Assembly (NCBI GenBank): GCA_943788755.1
Contig: CALSRM010000003.1
Span: forward strand, 186,001 to 250,000
DNA: 64,000 nucleotides
Origin: an uncultured Flavobacteriales bacterium
GTDB lineage: Bacteria; Bacteroidota; Bacteroidia; Flavobacteriales_D; Parvicellaceae
Reading direction: 5' to 3'
A model generated the notes under the pieces. It was given only the letters and a program-made list of their open reading frames with translations, did not search any database and was not told the DNA's origin. The translations under genes were made by a program, and so were the position numbers. Positions 1 through 9,315 of this stretch are shown piece by piece (within the stretch, counting starts at the first letter, position 1; each line of letters begins with the position of its first letter).

Positions 1-44
1 AAATGCAACTCTGCTTTGGGCAGCCCTTTGATAAATTCAATCAT
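1..44 (-). CDS. add: adenosine deaminase, N-terminal fragment (cut by window edge)
   Basis: Only the first 14 codons are inside the window. They read MIEFIKGLPKAELH on the minus strand from an ATG at 44. The P-K-A-E-L-H stretch is the start of the metal-binding PKAELHxH motif of the adenosine/AMP deaminase family, which hydrolyses adenosine to inosine in the cytoplasm. The gene starts 7 nt after the mfd stop codon on the same strand, so it is probably co-transcribed with fbp and mfd. The identification rests on a very short motif; the rest of the gene lies outside the window. It is not in the ORF track. Confidence 0.6.
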   Translation of the reverse strand, partial: MIEFIKGLPKAELH

Positions 45-51
45 AGAGTTA

Positions 52-3000
52 TTATATCATTGTTAATTTATTGATTGCCTCTTCAACAGAAGAAACGTTA
101 TCAAACCGTAAACGCAATTTACCCTTTTTCTCCGCCATACTTGCCGCTTGAGGCTTGCTTTTTATAAAATTCAGAACCTTTGTAAACTTATTAGATTGAT
201 AATACACCGAGTTCTGGTCAGTAATAAAAGTGCCTATTAGAATGTTTTTCTTTAGAACTAATTTTTCAAAACCAATGTCTTTAGCCAACCAACGCAAACG
301 AATAGCATTCATTAATTCGTGTGTTTCCGATGGAACTTCTCCAAAGCGGTCTATCAAACGTTTTTCATAACCCTTTAAGTCTTCTTCATGTTCAATATTA
401 TCCAATTCACGGTACAGGCTTAACCTTTCGGTAATTTCGTTGACATATTCACTCGGAATAATGATTTCAAAATCAGTCTCCAAATGACACTCTTTTACAA
501 ATTCTCCTTTAGCAATTTCTTCTTTAAAAAGTTCTTTAAATTCTGTCTCTTTTAATTCCTGAATGGCCTCATCTAGAATTTTTTGAAAAGCATCGATTCC
601 AATTTCACTAATAAAACCACTTTGATCAGCTCCTAATAAATCTCCTGCTCCCCTTATATCTAAATCACGCATAGCAATACTCATTCCGCTACCTAAATCC
701 GAAAACTGCTGAATAGCATTTAATCTTTTTCTTGCATCATCTGTTAAATGATGCGCTGGAGGAGTAAACATATAAGCAAATGCCTTTTTATTGGAACGAC
801 CTACCCTACCTCTTAATTGATGCAAATCACTCAACCCAAAATGATTGGCATTATTAATAATAATTGTATTTGCATTGGGAATATCAATCCCAGATTCTAC
901 AATTGTAGTTGCTATTAAAACATCATACATTCCGGCCATAAAATCCAATACAATCGCTTCCAGTTGTTTTCCTTCCATTTGCCCATGGCCGATGGCCACT
1001 CTTACATCTGGACATAAACGTTGAACCATTCCTGCAACCTCCTGAATGTTTTGTACCCGATTGTTAATGTAAAAAATTTGACCTCCTCTCTGCACCTCAT
1101 AGTTGATAGCATCCCGAACTGTTTCCTCACTAAATGATTGAACGATTGTATCTACTGGATAGCGATTTGCCGGGGGAGTTCTCATAACAGACAAGTCACG
1201 TGCATTCATCATACTAAATTGGAGCGTTCTAGGAATAGGTGTTGCCGTCAGTGTTAGCGTATCTACATTTTCCTTTAACGTTTTCAATTTGTCTTTTACC
1301 GAAACACCAAACTTTTGTTCTTCATCAATAATCAACAAGCCTAAGTCTCCGAACTTCACATCCTTACCAGCTAATCGATGCGTTCCTATTATTATATCAA
1401 CTTTTCCCTCTGCAAGTCTTTTTAACGTTTCTTTATTTTTGCTTACTGATTTAAATCGGTTAACATAGTCAACAGTGCATGGAAAGGTCTTGAGTCGTTC
1501 GCTAAAAGTTTTATAATGCTGAAATGCCAAAACGGTTGTAGGGACCAATATTGCAACTTGCTTACTGTCGCAAACCGCTTTAAAAGCAGCACGAATCGCG
1601 ATTTCGGTTTTTCCAAAACCAACATCACCACAAACCAAACGATCCATAGGAGCATCTGACTCCATATCTTGTTTTACAGAAAGAGTTGTAGAAGCCTGAT
1701 CCGGAGTGTCTTCGTACATAAAAGATGCCTCTAGTTCATGTTGAAGATACGTGTCGGGGGCAAAGGCAAAACCTTTACTAGCCTTTCTTTTGGCATACAA
1801 CTTTATCAAGTCAAACGCCATTTCTTTAATACGGACTTTCGTTTTCGCTTTTGCGGCAGCCCAAGCTGGAGCTCCTAGTTTATGCAATTTTGGTTGACTT
1901 CCTTCTTTACTTGTAAATTTCGAAATTCGATGCAAAGAATGGATGCTGACATACAAAATATCTCCACCTTTATAAATTAAGCGAATTGCTTCTTGCTCTT
2001 TTCCATTGGTGTCTATTCTCTCTAAACCCGAAAATTGACCAACACCATGATCTATATGTACTACAAAATCTCCTTTTTGAAGATTATAAACTTCTTTTAA
2101 TGTAAACGCTTGTTGTGATTTTTTGTATCCTTCTTTTAGTTTAAACTTATGGTAGCGTTCAAAAATTTGATGATCTGTATAACAAGCAATTTTTAAATCT
2201 TTATCCACAAAACCCTCTTGTAAAGCTATGTTCACTGGATGATAATTAACATCGCCTTCAATGTCTTTAAAAATATTGAACAACCGTTCCAATTGAACTC
2301 CGTTATCTGAAGCAATTATATTGGTAATTCCTTGCGCGGAATTTGAATTTAGGTTCTCAATTAATAAATCAAAGTTCTTATTAAACGGAGGCTGCGGAAG
2401 CGTATGAAACTCAATTATTGCGGTCGGCTTAAAATTAAAACGCATGCCAAATTCCACTATTGGATGTTTACCAAGGTATAACTCAAAGTCAGAAGGTGCG
2501 AGGTATAATTCTGACGGAGTAAGCTGCCTAACCGTTCCTTCCATTTTATCAAAAGTATATTTTGCTTTTTCATAACCTTTAATAATTCTATTTTTGGCAA
2601 GGTCAAAATCTTTAATCCAAACACGCGTATCCGCAGGAATGTAATTTAAAAATGATTCCCTACCCTCTTGCAATAATGAAGCGTTAACATTGGGAACAAT
2701 GTTAATTTTCTTCATCGTAGTTATAGACAATTGATCTTCTGGATTAAATATGCGAATGGATTCAATTTCATCACCAAAAAACTCAATCCGGTAAGGCATA
2801 TCATTCGAAAAGGAATATACATCTACAATTCCTCCACGCACAGCAAACTGCCCAGGCTCATAAACATGATCAACCTTATCAAAATCATGCTCAATCAACA
2901 GTTCGTTGATAAAATCGACTGAATATTCAACACCTACTTCTAATTCTAGCGTACTTTTATTCAATACTTTTCTAGATACTACATTCTCCACAATTGCTTC

Positions 3001-3399
3001 AGGATAAGTAACAACTATTGTATTCTTCCTGCGTTTTTTAATGATGGATAATACTTCTGTTCGTTGAATAACATTCGAATTATCGGTTTCTTCTATTTGG
3101 TAGGGTCGTCGATAAGATCCTGGATAAAACAAGAGACTTGTTCCTCTTTCTTTTCCTGTTATGTTTTCTAGATTATTATAAAAGTAGGCCGCTTCTTCTT
3201 TATCGTATAATATAAAAAGGTAGTTTCCGGGAAGATTATTATAGCAAGCAGAGGCTACGAGTGCGTCAGAAGAACCTGATAGTCCAGCAAGGTGTATTCT
3301 GCAATTTTCGGCGAAGGACTCTGTTAACTCCTTAATTTTTGAGGAGGAGCTATAGAGATCTTTAACATTTTCAAGACTGAATGTTTTAACTTCCTCCAC
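52..3399 (-). CDS. mfd: transcription-repair coupling factor Mfd
   Basis: Mfd removes RNA polymerase stalled at DNA lesions and recruits the UvrABC excision machinery. The 1115-residue protein has the family order: a UvrB-like N-terminal half, a CarD-like RNA polymerase interaction domain (near YNLQKGDFVVHIDHGVGQF), a superfamily 2 translocase with Walker A (GDVGFGKTE), a DEEQ box, TATPIPRT and the motif VI sequence HQLRGRVGRS, and a C-terminal TRCF domain. Length is normal for the family (about 1100-1150). The start codon is GTG at 3399; an in-frame stop (the fbp stop) lies only three codons upstream, so translation cannot begin earlier. It follows fbp by 6 nt and is probably translated from the same message. 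Confidence 0.96.
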   Translation of the reverse strand: MEEVKTFSLENVKDLYSSSSKIKELTESFAENCRIHLAGLSGSSDALVASACYNNLPGNYLFILYDKEEAAYFYNNLENITGKERGTSLLFYPGSYRRPYQIEETDNSNVIQRTEVLSIIKKRRKNTIVVTYPEAIVENVVSRKVLNKSTLELEVGVEYSVDFINELLIEHDFDKVDHVYEPGQFAVRGGIVDVYSFSNDMPYRIEFFGDEIESIRIFNPEDQLSITTMKKINIVPNVNASLLQEGRESFLNYIPADTRVWIKDFDLAKNRIIKGYEKAKYTFDKMEGTVRQLTPSELYLAPSDFELYLGKHPIVEFGMRFNFKPTAIIEFHTLPQPPFNKNFDLLIENLNSNSAQGITNIIASDNGVQLERLFNIFKDIEGDVNYHPVNIALQEGFVDKDLKIACYTDHQIFERYHKFKLKEGYKKSQQAFTLKEVYNLQKGDFVVHIDHGVGQFSGLERIDTNGKEQEAIRLIYKGGDILYVSIHSLHRISKFTSKEGSQPKLHKLGAPAWAAAKAKTKVRIKEMAFDLIKLYAKRKASKGFAFAPDTYLQHELEASFMYEDTPDQASTTLSVKQDMESDAPMDRLVCGDVGFGKTEIAIRAAFKAVCDSKQVAILVPTTVLAFQHYKTFSERLKTFPCTVDYVNRFKSVSKNKETLKRLAEGKVDIIIGTHRLAGKDVKFGDLGLLIIDEEQKFGVSVKDKLKTLKENVDTLTLTATPIPRTLQFSMMNARDLSVMRTPPANRYPVDTIVQSFSEETVRDAINYEVQRGGQIFYINNRVQNIQEVAGMVQRLCPDVRVAIGHGQMEGKQLEAIVLDFMAGMYDVLIATTIVESGIDIPNANTIIINNANHFGLSDLHQLRGRVGRSNKKAFAYMFTPPAHHLTDDARKRLNAIQQFSDLGSGMSIAMRDLDIRGAGDLLGADQSGFISEIGIDAFQKILDEAIQELKETEFKELFKEEIAKGEFVKECHLETDFEIIIPSEYVNEITERLSLYRELDNIEHEEDLKGYEKRLIDRFGEVPSETHELMNAIRLRWLAKDIGFEKLVLKKNILIGTFITDQNSVYYQSNKFTKVLNFIKSKPQAASMAEKKGKLRLRFDNVSSVEEAINKLTMI

Positions 3400-3405
3400 T
3401 TTATC

Positions 3406-4428
3406 TTATTGTGCCGATTCTTTATGCGTTTCCAAAAACGTTTCAGCCATTTCTACCATCTCTTTTGACCCTATAAAGTAAGGTACACGTTGATGTAATT
3501 CTGTAGGTTCAACTTCCATCACTCTTCCATTTCCTGTTGAAGCAGAGCCGCCGGCTTGCTCAGCTAGAAAGGCCAGAGGGCTGCATTCATACAGTAATCT
3601 TAATTTGCCATTTGGAGCAGCCGTAGTTGCAGGATACATGTAGATTCCTCCTTTGATGAGATTCCTATGAAAATCTGCTACTAATGACCCGATATACCTT
3701 CCTGTATAAGGACGATTGGTAGAAGCATCTATTTCTTGACAGTATTTTATATAACGTCTAACTCCTTGGTTGAAGTTATTATAATTGCCTTCATTTACAG
3801 AATAAATTTTACCGTTATCTGGAAATTTCATATCTGGATGCGACAAGATAAAAGTGCCGATACCAGGATCATAAGTAAATCCATGAACACCATTCCCAGT
3901 AGTAAATACAAGCATTGTAGATGACCCGTAAATTACATAACCAGCAGCAACTTGTTTATCTCCTATTTGTAAGAAGTCCTTCAGTTCTGCTTTGGCTCCT
4001 ATTTCAGATTTTCTTTCGAAAACACTAAAGATTGTTCCTATAGAAACATTGACGTCTATATTAGATGAACCATCTAGTGGATCCATTAATAAAACATATT
4101 TACCATTCTGGCATTTTTCCGATTCATATGCTATATAATCGTCATTCTCTTCAGATCCAATTCCACAAACAACACCGCGAGCTTCTATTGCTTTTATAAA
4201 TTTCTCATCTGCATAGACGTCTAGTTTTTGTTGTTGTTCACCTTGTATATTTTCACTGCCGGCTGCACCTAAAATATCCGTAGCTACTCCCGCTTTGTTA
4301 ATTTCCTGATTAACAATCTTGGAGGCCAAGCGAATTGCACTAAGTATTCTAGATAGCTCTCCACTTGAACCTGGAAAATCTTTCTGACGGTCTATAATAA
4401 ATTCTCCTAATGTTGTAAAATGGCTCAT
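3406..4428 (-). CDS. fbp: class 1 fructose-1,6-bisphosphatase
   Basis: Catalyses fructose-1,6-bisphosphate to fructose-6-phosphate, the committed step of gluconeogenesis, in the cytoplasm. The 340-residue length is typical of class 1 enzymes. The metal and substrate site reads [20 protein letters not shown], preceded by the acidic GIGSEEND segment. The C-terminal half has the conserved GGIYMYPA and [17 protein letters not shown] segments. It is the first gene of a minus-strand unit with mfd and add, downstream of a putative -7 box. The grouping with mfd has no obvious functional logic; it looks like simple co-directional packing. Confidence 0.97.
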   Translation of the reverse strand: MSHFTTLGEFIIDRQKDFPGSSGELSRILSAIRLASKIVNQEINKAGVATDILGAAGSENIQGEQQQKLDVYADEKFIKAIEARGVVCGIGSEENDDYIAYESEKCQNGKYVLLMDPLDGSSNIDVNVSIGTIFSVFERKSEIGAKAELKDFLQIGDKQVAAGYVIYGSSTMLVFTTGNGVHGFTYDPGIGTFILSHPDMKFPDNGKIYSVNEGNYNNFNQGVRRYIKYCQEIDASTNRPYTGRYIGSLVADFHRNLIKGGIYMYPATTAAPNGKLRLLYECSPLAFLAEQAGGSASTGNGRVMEVEPTELHQRVPYFIGSKEMVEMAETFLETHKESAQ

Positions 4429-4472
4429 TTTATGATCTTACGTTAAATTTCCTCAAATATCGGAGATTTTAT

Positions 4473-4502
4473 CAAATTTATAGCGAATTTTGACTCATCA
4501 AT
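4473..4502 (-). promoter_or_regulatory. putative promoter of fbp-mfd-add (Bacteroidota type)
   Basis: On the minus strand, TAAATTTG fits the Bacteroidota -7 consensus TAnnTTTG and is preceded after 18 nt by ATTG (consensus -33: TTTG, spacing about 19-21). It lies about 45 nt upstream of the fbp ATG in the 84-bp divergent intergenic region. Position and motif fit; the -33 match is imperfect. Confidence 0.45.
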
Positions 4503-4512
4503 TCAGAAAAAA

Positions 4513-4989
4513 ATGAAAATTACAATCCGACAAAGTGAAAAAGAAGATATGCCAAAGGTACTGGAATACATTCAAGAGCTAGCAACATATGAAAAAGCAC
4601 CGGATGAGATGGTAAACACAGTTGAAAATCTTGAAAAAGATGGTTTTGGCGATAATAAAGTATTTGATTGTCTAGTAGCTGAAGTTGACAACGTGGTTAT
4701 TGGTTTTGCACTCTACTATACAGGCTATTCAACTTGGAAAGGAAGAACACTATATTTGGAAGACTTTTTAGTTAGTGAGAATTATCGAGGAAAAGGAATA
4801 GGGAAATTATTGTTTAACCAGGTCATCTTAGAAGCAAAAAAAAGAGGAGTTAAAAGAATGGACTGGCAGGTAATTGACTGGAATGATCCTGCGATAAATT
4901 TTTACAAAAAATACAATGCTAAGTTAGACAGAGAATGGTTTAACGGAAGGTTTTTTGAAGAAGACATTCGAAACTTTACTATAAATTAG
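4513..4989 (+). CDS. GNAT-family N-acetyltransferase (diamine/spermidine acetyltransferase-like)
   Basis: A 158-residue cytoplasmic acetyl-CoA-dependent acetyltransferase. The acetyl-CoA pyrophosphate loop is visible as SENYRGKGIGKLL (motif A, R-G-K-G-I-G). The preceding LYLEDFLV strand and the C-terminal DWNDPAINFYKKYNA segment with a Tyr-containing helix resemble the SSAT-like subgroup that acetylates polyamines or thialysine. The exact substrate cannot be read from the sequence. The gene ends 4 nt before the aspartokinase ATG, so the two are almost certainly co-transcribed. Confidence 0.85.
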   Translation: MKITIRQSEKEDMPKVLEYIQELATYEKAPDEMVNTVENLEKDGFGDNKVFDCLVAEVDNVVIGFALYYTGYSTWKGRTLYLEDFLVSENYRGKGIGKLLFNQVILEAKKRGVKRMDWQVIDWNDPAINFYKKYNAKLDREWFNGRFFEEDIRNFTIN

Positions 4990-4993
4990 AAAA

Positions 4994-6259
4994 ATGAAGG
5001 TTTTTAAATTTGGAGGAGCATCGGTTAAAGATGCAGAAGCAGTTAGAAATGTAGCAGACATCATAAACCTATATACAGAAAACTTGGTTATTGTGGTTTC
5101 GGCGATGGGAAAAACAACCAATGCTATGGAAAAAATAGCGGAAGCTTATTTTTCTAATGATAAAATTAATACAGAAAAACTAATATCGAACGTTATAAAT
5201 TTTCACAACAGTATTATTCGAGACCTTAAATTACCCAAATTAGAATCGATTGAAAAAATATTCCATGAATTAAAGCAAAAAATTGCTCAAACACCAACAG
5301 TAAACTATGATTATGAATACGATCAAATTGTTTCTTTTGGGGAGGTAATATCAACCGCTATTATTGCTGAATACCTCAAATCAATTAATAAAAAATGTAT
5401 GTGGTTTGATGCACGAAAAATTATTCAAACCGGCAACAAACACCGTGAAGCAAAAGTAAACTGGGAGCGCACAAAGGAAAATGTGTTTGCCAATATTGAT
5501 GCATACTTCAATGTTAGAGGGAATCAAAAAATTGCAATTACGCAAGGATTCATAGGCCACAATGAAAAAGGTAAAACAACAACGTTAGGCAGGGAAGGTT
5601 CTGATTTTTCAGCCTCTATTTTAGCTTGGTGCCTGAATGCTGAAGAAGTTATTATTTGGAAAGATGTTCCAGGCGTTTTGAATGCAGATCCTAAATATTT
5701 TGATGCTTGTAAAAAACTAAATAAAATTTCATTTAGAGAGGCCATTGAGTTAAGTTACTTTGGCGCTTCGGTTATACATCCGAAGACAATTAAACCTCTG
5801 CAAAACTTGGGTATACCGCTGTTTGTAAAGTCCTTCCTAAATCCAAAAGATGCAGGAACAGAAATTCAAAGTTCATTAGAAAATGACACATTAATTCCTT
5901 CGTTTATCTTTAAACAAAATCAAATTTTGCTTTCAATTTCTCCTAAAGATTTCTCTTTTATTGCTGAGGATAATTTGAGTGAAATTTTTGAACACTTTTC
6001 AAAAAATGGGGTCAAAATAAATTTAATGCAAAACTCTGCCATTAGTTTTTCGGTTTGTGCAGACAATCATACAGGTAGAATAAATAAAATTCTTAAAGCG
6101 CTTTCTGACAGCTATTCTATAAAGTATAATGAAGGACTTGAACTACTCACAATAAGGCATTATGATGACAAAACTATTCAACAATTAAGAGCAGATAAGG
6201 AGGTTTTAGTGGAACAAAAAAGTAGACACACTGCAAGGTTTGTTATGAAAATCCATTAG
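4994..6259 (+). CDS. aspartate kinase
   Basis: Phosphorylates L-aspartate, the first step toward lysine, threonine, methionine and diaminopimelate. The amino-acid kinase fold opens with KVFKFGGASV (ATP/aspartate site) and contains TTLGREGSDFSAS and DVPGVLNADP, all diagnostic for aspartokinases. The C-terminal residues from about 300 to 421 would form the ACT regulatory region; the protein is monofunctional (421 residues), with no homoserine dehydrogenase domain. It directly follows the GNAT gene. Several paralogues with different feedback inhibitors usually exist in one genome, so no lysC/thrA-type symbol is given. Confidence 0.92.
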   Translation: MKVFKFGGASVKDAEAVRNVADIINLYTENLVIVVSAMGKTTNAMEKIAEAYFSNDKINTEKLISNVINFHNSIIRDLKLPKLESIEKIFHELKQKIAQTPTVNYDYEYDQIVSFGEVISTAIIAEYLKSINKKCMWFDARKIIQTGNKHREAKVNWERTKENVFANIDAYFNVRGNQKIAITQGFIGHNEKGKTTTLGREGSDFSASILAWCLNAEEVIIWKDVPGVLNADPKYFDACKKLNKISFREAIELSYFGASVIHPKTIKPLQNLGIPLFVKSFLNPKDAGTEIQSSLENDTLIPSFIFKQNQILLSISPKDFSFIAEDNLSEIFEHFSKNGVKINLMQNSAISFSVCADNHTGRINKILKALSDSYSIKYNEGLELLTIRHYDDKTIQQLRADKEVLVEQKSRHTARFVMKIH

Positions 6260-6265
6260 ATTATA

Positions 6266-6273
6266 TACCTTTG
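6266..6273 (+). promoter_or_regulatory. putative -7 box upstream of the lipoprotein gene
   Basis: TACCTTTG matches the Bacteroidota -7 consensus TAnnTTTG exactly, 32 nt upstream of the next ATG. The nearest TTTG is 23 nt upstream, slightly far for a -33 element. Confidence 0.4.
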
Positions 6274-6305
6274 TCGCGATGATAAACTAGAAACACCCGT
6301 AACCC

Positions 6306-6956
6306 ATGAAGAATTTATTATACCTATTAACAATTCCAACACTATTTTTTATCAGTTCGTGTGGAGATGAAACAGAACCGGTAGAAACAGAAAAAATAGA
6401 CCAACCTATAGTAGAACATTCTATTGCTACTGAAGGAGAGACTCAATTTGATCCAAAAAAGTATAGAGAGTTTGACATGGCCGCATTTGAATTAAACGCA
6501 GTCATTATGATTCCTAAAACATATCACAAAGAAAATGACGAAGATGGAACTCCTGTTGATAGGTTTGACAAACCTGATATCATTCACAATGACGGTGAAG
6601 CAAAATGGGAAATTAGAATGCCAGGTCATAAAGACAGGTATTGGCATATGGAGATAGATGATTGGGGAGAAAAAGTTCAAACAATCGAAATGCTTAAAAA
6701 GGAACATAAAGACCAAACAAACATCTTTGATTTTATCTATTTTGAAGAGGGCGACGGATATGTTCGTTATTCAAAAGTACTGAAAAGCGACAATACTACG
6801 ATAAGTGAAGCTGATGCTAAGAGTATGCCTAATCATCATTTCTACTGCATTAAAAATATTGGCGGAAGTTATATCGTTTTTCAAAGCTATAGGATGGATG
6901 ACTTTAGAGAGTTAAGTGTAAAGGAAATGCTTGTTGCTGCTAGAGAAACAAAATAA
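6306..6956 (+). CDS. hypothetical lipoprotein
   Basis: A 216-residue protein with a lipoprotein signal peptide: hydrophobic MKNLLYLLTIPTLFFISSC, with the Cys at about residue 19 as the lipidation site, followed by an acidic linker (GDETEPVETEK). The mature part has no motif I recognise; it is rich in charged and aromatic residues and looks like a small globular periplasmic domain. It is monocistronic: a -7 box lies just upstream and a strong intrinsic terminator 20 nt downstream. Real coding is supported by signal peptide, promoter and terminator; function unknown. Confidence 0.85.
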   Translation: MKNLLYLLTIPTLFFISSCGDETEPVETEKIDQPIVEHSIATEGETQFDPKKYREFDMAAFELNAVIMIPKTYHKENDEDGTPVDRFDKPDIIHNDGEAKWEIRMPGHKDRYWHMEIDDWGEKVQTIEMLKKEHKDQTNIFDFIYFEEGDGYVRYSKVLKSDNTTISEADAKSMPNHHFYCIKNIGGSYIVFQSYRMDDFRELSVKEMLVAARETK

Positions 6957-6975
6957 ATGCGCATTATTTATTAGG

Positions 6976-7004
6976 AAAAAAGGGAGCTCTAGCTCCCTTT
7001 TTTT
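6976..7004 (+). terminator. intrinsic terminator after the lipoprotein gene
   Basis: The palindrome AGGGAG-CTCTAG-CTCCCT is flanked by an A-run before and a run of seven T after, extending the stem with A-T pairs. It sits 20 nt past the stop codon of the preceding plus-strand gene. Confidence 0.85.
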
Positions 7005-7201
7005 GTTTATATGCCGCGTTCTGACATAGGGTGCATTACCAATCGTAAGTTACTCATACTTTTAACCGTAAATATAATAATACAAACCTGATAATAATCC
7101 GAGAGGGAGGAACTAAGCTCATTGATGAATCAATTCATTAATCTTTATAACCATAATAAACCTCATTTTAGTCTAAAGATAAAAACCTCTAATTTTTGCA
7201 T
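7005..7201. other. non-coding gap, nothing recognised
   Basis: About 200 bp between two convergent terminators. I see no ORF with coding character, RNA fold, repeat or promoter that I could support. Confidence 0.6.
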
Positions 7202-7232
7202 AAAAAACCCGATGAAGAAATCCTCATCGGGT
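7202..7232 (-). terminator. intrinsic terminator of the substrate-binding protein gene
   Basis: On the minus strand AACCCGATGA-loop-TCATCGGGTT is followed by a T-run (TTTTTT). It lies about 55 nt downstream of the stop codon of the minus-strand gene at 7288-9075. Confidence 0.85.
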
Positions 7233-7287
7233 TAAATTAATATTAAAACTGTCAAGCTTATTAGGAAGAGGTACAATTATAGTTCTT

Positions 7288-9075
7288 TTAGAAACCTGAA
7301 GCAGCATCACCACTTTGCAATTTATTTTTCGCAGATTTTATCTCTTCTTCAGTAGCTTCCTTCATATATACTCCAGAAAAATCAAAATATTCCATAGCGT
7401 TATAATAGAAATTTCGAACTTCAGAATGGTACAGAGTATAATTTTCCTGGTACCATAGGATAATAACTGGAGACTCTTCCATCATAATTCCTTCTGCTTT
7501 TGAAAAATACTCCTCCCTATCTGCCTTATTTACTGTTTGAGTGCCTTTAACATACAATGAATCAAACACCTCATTTTTGTAGCGCATTGTATTTAGGTTT
7601 GAAGGTTCATTCATTGTAGCAGGTACATTTTCCCCATAAAAAACAGATAAAAATGATTCTGGCGATGGATAGTCAGCAACCCATGCCGATCTAAACATTT
7701 CCGACTTTCCATATTTAGAGTGCTCCACTTTATCAGCAAATGACACTTGCTCAACCTCAACATGAATACCAAGAATATCAAAAAACTGATATTGTAATTC
7801 TGTTGCAACCAACTTATGTATATTACCTCCTAAGTTAATCTCTAACCTTACAGGAGGGAAACCTTCTCCGTTGGGATAACCTGCTTCTTTTAACAATTGA
7901 CGAGCTAACTCTGGTTTGTAACTGTATCCATTAATTGCATTAAAATTATAATCCCCAAATGACTTAATCATTGGAGTAATTCCTTTATCACCAATTGTTC
8001 CTTGTCCATTTAATATATTATTAATTAGCCTTTCTCTATTAACTGCATAATTCAGTGCTTGTCTAACTTTAAGGTTATCAAATGGCGGAATTTGTGCGTT
8101 AAACTCGTAATATTGAGTAATCATTTCTGGCTCTCGTATCAAAATTGTTTGCGGAGGCTTATTTTTAAAGTTAGCGATGTTATCAGCTACTACTTCTGCA
8201 ATTTTTGAAGTTGGAAGACCATATAAGAATGAAATATCCTTGGTTCTAAACATTTCCAGCTCACTCATTTTAGTTGGGACATACCTAAATATAATGCTAT
8301 CCAAATAGGGTAATTGATTACCATCTTCATCTTTTGCATAATAGTTTTCATTATATGACAAATACAAATCACTATCAGAAGCTGGTTTAACATATTTAAA
8401 AGCTCCTGCACCAACTGTCATTTTATTGCCATACTTATCAAACGCTTCATGAGCAATTACTGCTGAATTTGGTAATGCTAGAAGATAAATAAAAGACGAT
8501 TGAGGTTTGACAATAGTAATTTTTAATGTCTTATCATCAATGGCCTGTATTCCACTAATCTCACTTGCTTTACCTTCCAGGTAGTCCGAGGCACCTACAA
8601 TCCTATCCTTAAAGAGATGCGTATTTTGACTTGTTTCATTAGTCGTCAATAATTCAAAAGAGTATTTAAAATCTAAAGCTGTAACCTTTCTTCCTTTGCC
8701 GCCAGGGAAACACGCGTCATTATGAAAATAAACATTGTCTTTTAATGTAAATGTATATACCGTTTGACTTTCATCCACTGACCAATTATCAGCAATCGAA
8801 TTTAAAACAGATAAATCTTTTGTACTTAATTTCACCAAACCATCATGAATTTGCGAAACCATTTTTGAAGAAATTGCATCTTCAACATCTGCAGGGAATA
8901 ATGTAACAAACCGCTCGTTCTGAGCAATTTTCAACACACCTCCATAAATATATTTTGAGTCTTTTTTACTTGCTCTTTGGCCACTTGAATCACTTCCATC
9001 AGTCACTTCAATTTCAGAGGAGCCACAGGAAACTAATAACGCTAATGCAATAATTGATACGAATATTTTACTCAT
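7288..9075 (-). CDS. ABC transporter substrate-binding lipoprotein, oligopeptide (family 5) type
   Basis: A 595-residue family 5 extracellular solute-binding protein (OppA/DppA class). The signal peptide MSKIFVSIIALALLVSC ends in a lipobox, so the protein is anchored to a membrane facing the periplasm. Family features include the N-terminal GGVLKIAQNERFVTLFPAD, TLKDNVYFHND, the V-R-Q-A-L-N-Y-A-V-N-R segment (KVRQALNYAVNRERLI) and ARQLLKEAGYPNGEGFP. It presumably delivers peptides to an ABC permease, but no permease or ATPase gene is adjacent. It has its own promoter and terminator, so it is a single-gene unit. Ligand unknown. Confidence 0.92.
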   Translation of the reverse strand: MSKIFVSIIALALLVSCGSSEIEVTDGSDSSGQRASKKDSKYIYGGVLKIAQNERFVTLFPADVEDAISSKMVSQIHDGLVKLSTKDLSVLNSIADNWSVDESQTVYTFTLKDNVYFHNDACFPGGKGRKVTALDFKYSFELLTTNETSQNTHLFKDRIVGASDYLEGKASEISGIQAIDDKTLKITIVKPQSSFIYLLALPNSAVIAHEAFDKYGNKMTVGAGAFKYVKPASDSDLYLSYNENYYAKDEDGNQLPYLDSIIFRYVPTKMSELEMFRTKDISFLYGLPTSKIAEVVADNIANFKNKPPQTILIREPEMITQYYEFNAQIPPFDNLKVRQALNYAVNRERLINNILNGQGTIGDKGITPMIKSFGDYNFNAINGYSYKPELARQLLKEAGYPNGEGFPPVRLEINLGGNIHKLVATELQYQFFDILGIHVEVEQVSFADKVEHSKYGKSEMFRSAWVADYPSPESFLSVFYGENVPATMNEPSNLNTMRYKNEVFDSLYVKGTQTVNKADREEYFSKAEGIMMEESPVIILWYQENYTLYHSEVRNFYYNAMEYFDFSGVYMKEATEEEIKSAKNKLQSGDAASGF

Positions 9076-9111
9076 AATGATTCTTTAAACTAATACGATT
9101 ATCTATGATTA

Positions 9112-9142
9112 CAAGAATACGCACTTATATCGATAATACAAA
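9112..9142 (-). promoter_or_regulatory. promoter of the substrate-binding protein gene
   Basis: On the minus strand TTTG, a 19-nt spacer and TATTCTTG (one mismatch to TAnnTTTG) lie 36 nt upstream of the ATG at 9075. The spacing is exactly the Bacteroidota optimum. Confidence 0.6.
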
Positions 9143-9315
9143 CTAGAAAGACATCTAAACGTCATTTTTTAGTATTAAAACACTTTTTTTAACTCCTTGT
9201 AGTATTTTTGTATGGATAAAAAGCTGTAAAAAAGAGTCAAATTACTTTGAAATTAGCAAAATAGCTTTTATTATTGCGTTCTCAACACGGGAACTATTTA
9301 TAGTAATTTGTAATT